The notes below the pieces were generated by a model. The model was not told where the DNA came from, searched no databases, and saw nothing but the letters and a program-made list of their open reading frames with translations. The position numbers and the translations under genes were made by a program. From positions 1 through 12,320 of the forward strand of contig DAOUUT010000093.1 in assembly GCA_030668025.1 (NCBI GenBank): a DNA stretch of 12,320 nt, in the 5' to 3' direction. Positions within the stretch are counted from its first letter, which is position 1, and each line of letters opens with the position of its first letter. Source of the DNA: Promethearchaeota archaeon (GTDB taxonomy: Archaea > Asgardarchaeota > Lokiarchaeia > Sigynarchaeales > SOKP01). This document shows, piece by piece, positions 5,640 to 12,320 of this stretch.

Positions 5640-8390
5640 ATGAAATCTGTTTCATCAAGAGACATTGAAGAGAATAAGAAAGTAGAAGAAAAATTAAGAG
5701 AATCAGAATTAAAATACCAAAAAGTAATTGATGAATTGGATGTAGGATTTTACCAAGTCACTTTAGACGGCAAAATACTAACCCATAATCCAACATATAA
5801 TAAGATTTTAGGATTTGATATATCTGAAAATTTAAAAAATAATAGTGTTACAAATTTTTGGCAAAAACCTGAACTCCGTGAAGACTATTTAAAGCAACTA
5901 TTTAGAGATAACATTGCTGCAAATTATATATGTTATGCTATTAAGAAAGATGGTAAAAAGATTGTTTTACAATTAAATTCACATTTGATAAGAGATAAGG
6001 AAGGAAAACCGATTAGAATTGATGGTACTTTTATCGATGTAACAGAAAGATTCAGTTTAGAAAAGAAACTAAAAGAATCAGAAAAAACTTACCGTTCTCT
6101 ATTTGAAAATTCCATCGCCTGTATTGCTTTTCATAAAATAATATACGATTCTGCAAAAAGACCGATTAATTATATTTTTACAGATGTTAATCCCGCTTTT
6201 GAGAAAATTTTAAAAATCAAACGAGATAAAGTAATTGATAGACTTGCTACAGAAGTTTATGATGTGGAATTCCCTCCCTATTTTGATATCTATTTAAAAG
6301 TAGCTGAGACAATGAAATCAGAATTGTTTACTACATTTTTCGAACCATTGCGTAAACACTTTAAGATCTCAGCATTTTCCTATGAAATAGGTAAATTTAT
6401 TACTGTATTTGGGGATATCACCGAGGAACGATTAAAAGAGATAGAATTGAAAGAAGTACAATCAGAATTAGAACAAATATTTAATAATTCTATTCCTTCT
6501 TACTTAATTGATAAAAATTTAACCATAATTCGAATTAACGACTCTTTTTGTTCTCTTTTCCAAATAAACAGGGATGAGATTATTGGAAAAAAATGTTATA
6601 GTCTTTGGAACAACGCTAAATGCAAATCTTCTGATTGTTTAGTTAATCAATTTGCAAATAGTAGTGAAATGTTCGACTACGATATGGAAAGAGAATTGGA
6701 AGATGGCTCTAAAATATTTTGTATAGTAAAGTCATTTCCATACAGAGATTCTAGTGGTGAAATCGTTGGTTCTATTAAAAATTTCATAAATATAACTAAA
6801 CGAAAAGCTATAGAAGAAAAATTAAAAAGTACGCTTGAAACGACAAAAAAAATCTTAGATTCATTACCCATAGGAATGGTTTTAGTAGGGTACGACAAGA
6901 AAATAGAATCTGTTAATAAAGTTGCTTTAAAGTTATTAGAAATTGATGACGATTTTGAAATTTTAGGAAAATTATGCCACAATGTCATGTGTGTAGCTGA
7001 AATAGATACTTGCCCTATTTTAGATATGGGGCAAAAAATGGACCAATCTGAGAGATTTTTGATTAATCGGTTTGGCAAAAAAATACCAATATTAAAATCG
7101 GTTCTGCCGATTAAACTTGGTGATAACAATTATTTGTTAGAATCTTTTGTAGATGTCTCATCACTTAAAGAAACACAAGAAAAATTAAAGGAAAGTCAAG
7201 AAAAATATCGCGATTTACTAGAAACTTCATCAATGGGAATAATGGAAGTTAATTTAATAAGAGAAATTGTTGAATATACTAATCCTAAGTTTTTAAATAT
7301 TATTGGTTATCCAAAAGAAGAAATACGAGTTAAAAAAGCTTTTTTTAAATTCGTTCATCCAGAAGACGCTCAAGAACTTTCAGAATATCGCGATAGTAAA
7401 GAGCTAGAATTTAGAATAATTACAAAGGACGGAGATATTAAATGGATAGAGGGAACAAAACTATTTCACTACAATGAAAAAGGCGAGGTAACAAGATTAA
7501 GGTTATGGATAAATGATATTTCAGAAAAAAAAAAGGGAGAAAGTTTAAAAAAAGTATTCACTGAAAAGTTAGAAAAAAAAGTACTTTCTAGAACGAAAAA
7601 CATAATAGACCTTTATGAAAAACAAAGGTTATACTTGGATCAGATCGTAAAATCTTCTCGATTTAAAACTGAATTTATGGCAACTATGTCTCATGAATTG
7701 AGAACCCCTTTAAACGCAATTATTGGTTTTACAGATTTGCTTTTAGAAAGTGTTTTTGGTGAATTAAACGAAGAACAGTTAGAATTCGTAAAAGATATTG
7801 ATGAATCTTCTAAACATCTTTTAGAAATGATAACTCACATTTTAGATATCTCAAAAATTGAAGCGGGTCAAGTTACTTTAACAGTTGAAAAAATACATTT
7901 AAATAACCTGGTTAATCATTTAATCTCAACATTAAAACCATTAAGTAATAAAAAAGGATTAAATATTGATTTAAAGGGTTTGAAAAAAGAACAATTTATA
8001 TTTGCAGACAGAATAAAATTTAAACAGATAATTTATAACCTATTAAGTAATGCTATTAAATTCACCGAGAAAGGAAAAATAAATTTTGAATTTAGGGATA
8101 GTAAAGATATGTGGGAGTTCATTGTAAAAGATACAGGCATAGGAATCGCAGAAAAAGATTTTAATATAATATTTAAAGAGTTCAAGAGAGTAAAGTCTCC
8201 TTACGTTGATTCCATACCCGGGTCCGGGTTAGGATTAGCTTTAACCAAGAGGATAGTAGACCTACATAGAGGAGATATCTTATTTACTAGTAAAATAGGG
8301 GAGGGAACAACTATTACTTTTACGCTCCCAAAAAATTTGAGAAAAGAAGTTAAAAGTGAAAATGTAGGATCCTTTTTGAGGAAATTATGA
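5640..8390 (+). CDS. soluble hybrid-less histidine kinase with five PAS domains
   Basis: 916 residues. Five PAS-type domains lie at about 23-138, 148-264, 274-388, 400-508 and 520-630, each followed by a linker such as IDVTER, GDITEE or NITKRK. A coiled coil (about 632-680) leads to a HisKA/DHp domain with phospho-accepting His685 in SHELRTPLN. The HATPase domain has Asn804 (N box, LLSNAIKF), Asp831 (DTGIGI) and GSGLGL near 861-866 (G2 box), so all catalytic motifs are present. It autophosphorylates from ATP by family precedent. No receiver domain and no membrane segment are seen, so it is a cytosolic sensor needing a separate response regulator. PAS3 and PAS4 carry matched cysteine clusters (Cys319, 328, 333 and Cys446, 451, 458). 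A second kinase starts 47 bases after its stop on the same strand, consistent with an operon. Confidence 0.93.
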   Translation: MKSVSSRDIEENKKVEEKLRESELKYQKVIDELDVGFYQVTLDGKILTHNPTYNKILGFDISENLKNNSVTNFWQKPELREDYLKQLFRDNIAANYICYAIKKDGKKIVLQLNSHLIRDKEGKPIRIDGTFIDVTERFSLEKKLKESEKTYRSLFENSIACIAFHKIIYDSAKRPINYIFTDVNPAFEKILKIKRDKVIDRLATEVYDVEFPPYFDIYLKVAETMKSELFTTFFEPLRKHFKISAFSYEIGKFITVFGDITEERLKEIELKEVQSELEQIFNNSIPSYLIDKNLTIIRINDSFCSLFQINRDEIIGKKCYSLWNNAKCKSSDCLVNQFANSSEMFDYDMERELEDGSKIFCIVKSFPYRDSSGEIVGSIKNFINITKRKAIEEKLKSTLETTKKILDSLPIGMVLVGYDKKIESVNKVALKLLEIDDDFEILGKLCHNVMCVAEIDTCPILDMGQKMDQSERFLINRFGKKIPILKSVLPIKLGDNNYLLESFVDVSSLKETQEKLKESQEKYRDLLETSSMGIMEVNLIREIVEYTNPKFLNIIGYPKEEIRVKKAFFKFVHPEDAQELSEYRDSKELEFRIITKDGDIKWIEGTKLFHYNEKGEVTRLRLWINDISEKKKGESLKKVFTEKLEKKVLSRTKNIIDLYEKQRLYLDQIVKSSRFKTEFMATMSHELRTPLNAIIGFTDLLLESVFGELNEEQLEFVKDIDESSKHLLEMITHILDISKIEAGQVTLTVEKIHLNNLVNHLISTLKPLSNKKGLNIDLKGLKKEQFIFADRIKFKQIIYNLLSNAIKFTEKGKINFEFRDSKDMWEFIVKDTGIGIAEKDFNIIFKEFKRVKSPYVDSIPGSGLGLALTKRIVDLHRGDILFTSKIGEGTTITFTLPKNLRKEVKSENVGSFLRKL

Positions 8391-8437
8391 ACCACTTAAA
8401 TTCTGATTTATAATGAAAAAAAGAATTGGAAGAAAAA

Positions 8438-10549
8438 ATGGAGAAAATTAAACAAGTTGAAAAAAGGATTAAAAATTGGTTTGATTTAGAGACACTAATA
8501 TCAACAATTTCATCCAGATTCCTTGTTAATTTAGATTTAGACGAGGATATTAACTCGTCACTACGCGATATGGGCATTATAAGTGGTGCGAGTCGCGTTT
8601 ATCTTTTTCTCTTTAACGAAGATAAGAAAATTATGAATAACACACATGAATGGTGTGCTGAAGGTGTATCTTCGCAAATCCATATTTTTCAAGATTTAAA
8701 ATTTACAATGCTTCCATGGTGGATGGAACAACTTAAAAGTGGAAATATAATACACATCAGCGATATTTCTGAATTACCTGAAGAAGCTAAATCAACGAAA
8801 GAATTGTTAAAAATACAAAAAACAAAATCTGTTCTTACATACCCTTTATATGTTAAAGGAGTTTTGGCAGGATTCATTGGCTTTGATAACATTGAAAAAA
8901 CACGAGGGTGGAAAACAGAAGACTTCTCGTTATTACGAATTTCTTCACAAATCATAGGAAATGCTCTTGAACGAGATGTTACAGAACAATTGTTGATAGA
9001 TTCGGAGGAAAAATATAGATTAATTATAGAAAATATAAACGATTTGATCTCAATAGTTGATTCGAAGCTTAAATTTGATTATATCAACGACATAACAGCT
9101 TTAAAATTATTAGGTTATTTAAAAGAAGAAATAATTGGAAAATCTTGTTTGGATTTTATACATCCAGAAGATACTGAAAGAGCAATTAAAGCTCTGAAAA
9201 CAAGCTTTACAACAGGAATGTCACCTGTCGAATTAAGATTTAAACATAAAGAAGGTCGTTGGAAAAGTTTCGAATGTAGGGGACAGGCATTTACTAATAA
9301 AGTCGGAGAATTAAATAGATTAATAGTTTCAAGAGATATTACTGATCGCAAGTTTGCTGAAGAGAGATATAAAAATTTGTTTGAAAATTCACCCAATGCT
9401 ATAATATTAATTGATTTTAAGGGAATAGTTATAGATTCCAATTCAACAACTAAAAGTGTCTTTGGATATGATAAAAAATATTTTATTGGTAAATCTATTA
9501 ACGATTTAACAGAAGTATTTCCAGAGGAAATCAAACATTTTTTTAAATTAATTTTTCAATCGTCTTTTAAAAAAGATTTTCCCGAGCCAATTGAAATTCA
9601 AGTTAAAATAAAAGATGGAATACATATTTGGGTAACCCTCCAAGCATCGATAATCAAACAAAATAATAATACCCTGATACAATTTCTTTTCCAAGATACT
9701 ACAGAAAAGAAAAAAGGAGAACTTTTAAAAGAAAAATTTAAAGAAGAATTGGAGATTGAAGTTCAAAAAAGAACAAAAGATTTGAATATGGCTCTTGAGC
9801 AACAGAAATTGTATTTGGATCAAATTGTAAAATCATCTCAATTTAAAACCGAATTTATGGCAACGATGTCTCACGAATTAAGAACGCCCTTAAACGCAAT
9901 TATCGGGTTTACCGACCTTTTATTAGAGGATGTTTATGGAGCATTAAATGAAGAACAAAACGAATTTATCACAGACATTAAAAGCTCAGCAGAACACCAA
10001 TTTGACATGATTAAACACATTTTAAATATCTCCGAAATTGAATCTGGACAATTAAATCTTAATATTCAAAAATTCTCGTTAAATTCGATGGTTGAGCAAA
10101 TCAAATCAAACCTAAAACCCCTTTATTCTAAAAAAAATCTCGAATTTGAAGTGAAAGGATTAGACGAAGAAAAATTCATTTACGCTGATCCTATTAGATT
10201 TAAAGAAATCTTAATAAATCTCTTAAGTAATGCAATAAAATTCACCATAGATGGAAAATTGACTTTAGTAATTAAAGGGGATTACTATAATTGGCTTTTT
10301 AAGGTGAGAGACACTGGTATTGGAATTGCCAATAAAGATTTCCCTTTAATCTTTAAAGAATTTAAAAGAGTTGAATCTACTTATGTACGTTCTGTACCCG
10401 GTACTGGCTTAGGTTTATCCTTAACAAAACGCTTAATAGAACTACATGGAGGAGAAATTAGTTTTTTTAGCGTTTTAGGAGTGGGGTCAACATTTACATT
10501 CAATATTCCAAAAGAATTAGAACGTAAAACAGAATTAGAGAATAATTAA
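8438..10549 (+). CDS. soluble GAF-PAS-PAS histidine kinase, tandem paralogue of the preceding kinase
   Basis: 703 residues from the ATG at 8438. A TTG at 8426 would add four residues, but GGAAG at 8428-8432 sits correctly for the ATG. A GAF domain covers about 15-180 (V-Y-L-F-L-F, then Y-P-L-Y-V-K-G-V-L-A-G-F-I-G-F-D). PAS domains lie at about 188-305 and 308-424, a coiled coil follows at 425-470, and HisKA has His479 in SHELRTPLN. The HATPase has Asn598 (N box), Asp625 (DTGIGI) and GTGLGL at 655-660. The core is intact and closely resembles that of the upstream kinase from LYLDQIVKSS through the G2 box, whereas the sensory half differs completely. No membrane segment or receiver is present. 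Its stop lies five bases from the convergent end of the Rag-like GTPase gene, leaving almost no space for a separate terminator. The ligand of the GAF domain is unknown. Confidence 0.93.
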   Translation: MEKIKQVEKRIKNWFDLETLISTISSRFLVNLDLDEDINSSLRDMGIISGASRVYLFLFNEDKKIMNNTHEWCAEGVSSQIHIFQDLKFTMLPWWMEQLKSGNIIHISDISELPEEAKSTKELLKIQKTKSVLTYPLYVKGVLAGFIGFDNIEKTRGWKTEDFSLLRISSQIIGNALERDVTEQLLIDSEEKYRLIIENINDLISIVDSKLKFDYINDITALKLLGYLKEEIIGKSCLDFIHPEDTERAIKALKTSFTTGMSPVELRFKHKEGRWKSFECRGQAFTNKVGELNRLIVSRDITDRKFAEERYKNLFENSPNAIILIDFKGIVIDSNSTTKSVFGYDKKYFIGKSINDLTEVFPEEIKHFFKLIFQSSFKKDFPEPIEIQVKIKDGIHIWVTLQASIIKQNNNTLIQFLFQDTTEKKKGELLKEKFKEELEIEVQKRTKDLNMALEQQKLYLDQIVKSSQFKTEFMATMSHELRTPLNAIIGFTDLLLEDVYGALNEEQNEFITDIKSSAEHQFDMIKHILNISEIESGQLNLNIQKFSLNSMVEQIKSNLKPLYSKKNLEFEVKGLDEEKFIYADPIRFKEILINLLSNAIKFTIDGKLTLVIKGDYYNWLFKVRDTGIGIANKDFPLIFKEFKRVESTYVRSVPGTGLGLSLTKRLIELHGGEISFFSVLGVGSTFTFNIPKELERKTELENN

Positions 10550-10554
10550 TTTGT

Positions 10555-12090
10555 TTAATTACTATATTTTGCGCTTAAATCTTTTGTGGATTTTGCGATC
10601 TTTTTGAGTTCTTCTATATCGTTTTCGATTATTGCTTTCATTAGATTCACTTTTATTTTTTTAATTTTTTCAAGAGTCATTGAGAATTTAATGTTAACCC
10701 TTTTATACAACTCATCCATTTTACTATACAGAATTTTAGCATGTTCCGTATCGAAGATTTCTAAGTTAATTATCATTTCTTCATACGATTTATTTAGTTC
10801 TTCTAACCATTTTCTTCCTTGGTCAATTATAGGGAAAAGAGTGTCGATTTGACCCGAAATAAGAGCGTTTTCAAATTCTTTTTTATATTCTTCGAAAATA
10901 TTTTTAAAATAGTTATATATTTTGTTTTGAACGGGTTTTATGTTTATATCAGGATTCATAAATAATGTAACAGTAAAATCCTCGTAACCAAATATATTCA
11001 TTTTTAAATTACTTCCTTCTAAACTAAAACCACTTAAATCTTTAATATTCAATTCTAAAGAAAATTTTTCTAAGGCACTTATAAACATCGGAATTAGATC
11101 AAGGTCGATCGGAATAGTATTTTCATCTTTTGGAATGCTACATATAAACTTTTCAAGTGCATTTTCAAACAATTCGATTGACAGTAATGTTCTCCCGTCT
11201 TTATCGGCTATAAACGCTCCGATAAACGAGGGAATCTTTTCTTCGTAAAGTAGTTCTGAGATATTAAGCCCTATTTCGGATTTTTTAAGATATGCAGTAG
11301 ATAATGGTTTCAAAATATCTTTAAAATAATCATTACCTTTTTCTGTTAAACTAAGGATTTCTAGATTTTTTACATTTGTTATTTCAACATGGTTCTTATT
11401 TACTAAACTTTCAAGTAAGTAATCGATTAATTTTTTTGGGCGATTTAACTTTTCTTGAATTTCTTTTTTGGAAATTGAAACTTCTTTATCAATGATATTT
11501 ACGATTTTTATTGATTCGTCAATTACATTAAACATTAAACCATCTTCAGGAATAACATCATCTAAGCATTTTTTCATAATGTCAATAAAATAAGAAAAAG
11601 TTTGAGTAATATATTGCTTTTTTAAACTTGTAAATAGAAACTTTATTAATTTTACTTTAGAATAAGCACCTTTTATTACCGTTTTTATATCTCTAATTTT
11701 TTTTTGACTAACTAAATCTATTTTATGAAGTAATACGTAGATAAACGAATCAGGGGTTGCTAAACTTCGAACTTCTAAAACTTTTTTTATAAAGTCAAGA
11801 ATAAAATCGAGACTTGCAGTTACATCAATTATGACCAAAATTACTTTAGTATCATTGAAAATAGATCTATCTTCAGTCTCAAGCCATCTATTATTTTCTT
11901 GCCCTGCTAAATCGAATATTCCCACATCTTCACTTAAATTGGGTAATCGTAATATCAACGATTCTTCCCCAAATGTGGGTTCTAAAGCATATTCTAATAA
12001 TTTTGAAGAATTCTCACCCTCAAAAAAGATTTTTCTTAGAGTTGTCTTTCCCGCTCCAGATGGGCCCACAAAAATAACTTTTTTACTCAT
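10555..12090 (-). CDS. Rag/Gtr-like GTPase fused to winged-helix and roadblock/longin-like domains
   Basis: 511 residues. The N-terminal GTPase domain (1-180) has P-loop GPSGAGKT (9-16), Thr39 in EPTFGEE, DLAGQE (60-65), HKID (122-125) and FTS (153-155). His in place of Asn in the G4 motif, with F-x-T-S before a long helix, is the hallmark of Rag/Gtr GTPases, which signal amino-acid status in eukaryotes. Residues about 200-260 look like a winged helix (ISKKEIQEKLNRPKKLIDYL, then a wing). Residues 285-400 (IGAFIADKDGRTLLSIEL through FTVTLFMNPDI) look like a roadblock/longin sensor fold, paralleling the roadblock domain C-terminal to eukaryotic Rag GTPases. A helical tail (420-511) ends the protein. 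The gene starts four bases after the stop of a roadblock-like gene, so the two are probably co-transcribed. The winged helix between the domains has no counterpart in eukaryotic Rags. A nutrient role is inference; the Rag-type motifs are seen directly. Confidence 0.87.
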   Translation of the reverse strand: MSKKVIFVGPSGAGKTTLRKIFFEGENSSKLLEYALEPTFGEESLILRLPNLSEDVGIFDLAGQENNRWLETEDRSIFNDTKVILVIIDVTASLDFILDFIKKVLEVRSLATPDSFIYVLLHKIDLVSQKKIRDIKTVIKGAYSKVKLIKFLFTSLKKQYITQTFSYFIDIMKKCLDDVIPEDGLMFNVIDESIKIVNIIDKEVSISKKEIQEKLNRPKKLIDYLLESLVNKNHVEITNVKNLEILSLTEKGNDYFKDILKPLSTAYLKKSEIGLNISELLYEEKIPSFIGAFIADKDGRTLLSIELFENALEKFICSIPKDENTIPIDLDLIPMFISALEKFSLELNIKDLSGFSLEGSNLKMNIFGYEDFTVTLFMNPDINIKPVQNKIYNYFKNIFEEYKKEFENALISGQIDTLFPIIDQGRKWLEELNKSYEEMIINLEIFDTEHAKILYSKMDELYKRVNIKFSMTLEKIKKIKVNLMKAIIENDIEELKKIAKSTKDLSAKYSN

Positions 12091-12094
12091 TTTC

Positions 12095-12320
12095 TTACTT
12101 GTTTGATTTATTAAAATAATATAGATCCTTAAGTTTGTTTCTTATTTGACCAATTAACCAAATTAATTTGTTTGCAGTCGCTGTTTCTGAAATGCAAATT
12201 AAATATTTAAGACTAAATTTAGGCAAGTTAGTATTGTTCATAATAATATTTAAATTATCATAACTCGAAAGTATTAGATGATCAATGTTTCCGCTTTTTG
12301 TCATATCTTCAAAAGTTTGA
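12095..12320 (-). CDS. small roadblock/LC7-like protein, 5' end beyond the right edge
   Basis: Open frame from the right edge to TAA at 12095-12097, 75 residues visible. An internal ATG at 12304 exists, but the frame stays open upstream of it, so it is probably not the start. The pattern of hydrophobic strands (DHLILSSYDNLNIIM, then FSLKYLICISETA) followed by a C-terminal amphipathic helix (NKLIWLIGQIRNKLKDL) fits the second half of a roadblock/LC7 domain, which dimerises and often binds small GTPases. Four bases separate it from the Rag-like GTPase downstream, giving a tight operon. Roadblock proteins anchor Rag GTPases in the eukaryotic Ragulator, so the pairing is meaningful, but the family call rests on less than a full domain. 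A longin-type domain is the alternative. Confidence 0.5.
   Translation of the reverse strand, partial: QTFEDMTKSGNIDHLILSSYDNLNIIMNNTNLPKFSLKYLICISETATANKLIWLIGQIRNKLKDLYYFNKSNK

Noticed and set aside
6677..7129. 150-codon antisense frame inside the first kinase, and similar antisense frames in the other genes
   Set aside because: They lie opposite genes with clear domain motifs and show no motif of their own.
8413..8451. ATG just after the first kinase opening a 12-codon frame
   Set aside because: Out of frame with the second kinase and stops at once; the ATG at 8438 with GGAAG before it is the better start.
5640..10549. Membrane-bound sensor kinases
   Set aside because: Neither protein has a hydrophobic stretch long enough for a membrane segment.
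1..12320. CRISPR array, tRNA, rRNA, insertion sequence or phage genes
   Set aside because: No regular repeat-spacer pattern, cloverleaf, transposase motif or paired terminal repeats were seen on either strand.

Overview
The window is AT-rich, intron-free and gene-dense. It carries fused Ras-superfamily GTPases, a roadblock-like protein and a longin/uDENN-like protein beside soluble PAS/GAF histidine kinases. With the archaeal-type Shine-Dalgarno sequence AGGTGAT in front of one gene, this suggests an Asgard archaeon of the Lokiarchaeota type. That assignment is inferred from gene content; no marker gene such as rRNA is present.

Layout from left to right. (1) 1-1409, minus: the N-terminal 469 residues of a multi-PAS sensor that runs off the left edge. 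(2) 1410-2108: about 700 bases without a convincing gene, holding a clean inverted repeat that looks like an operator, followed by a tiny plus-strand ORF. (3) 2109-2861, minus: an unusual ribbon-helix-helix / histidine-kinase-type DHp hairpin / receiver protein that has no ATG, GTG or TTG at its 5' end. (4) 3064-4545, minus: an Arf-like GTPase with a helical N-terminal domain and a disordered Lys-, then Pro-rich tail. (5) 4802-5467, plus: a longin/uDENN-like domain joined to a DHp-like hairpin that lacks the phospho-accepting histidine. (6) 5640-8390 and 8438-10549, plus: two tandem soluble histidine kinases with closely similar catalytic cores and different sensory modules. (7) 10555-12090, minus: a Rag/Gtr-like GTPase fused to a winged helix and a roadblock/longin-like domain. 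Four bases upstream of it lies the end of a small roadblock-like gene that is cut by the right edge.

How the genes may work together (inference). Two signalling vocabularies are interleaved: two-component signalling (PAS, GAF, DHp, HATPase, REC) and eukaryote-like small-GTPase signalling (Arf-like, Rag-like, roadblock, longin). The DHp two-helix module occurs in four proteins: twice in complete kinases, once between a DNA-binding domain and a receiver, and once without its histidine on a longin domain. This makes the locus a candidate for a phosphorelay physically linked to GTPase regulation. The two kinases have no receiver of their own, and the only receiver visible is that of the ribbon-helix-helix protein. 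No tRNA, rRNA, CRISPR array, transposase or phage gene was seen, and none of the proteins shows a clear transmembrane segment.
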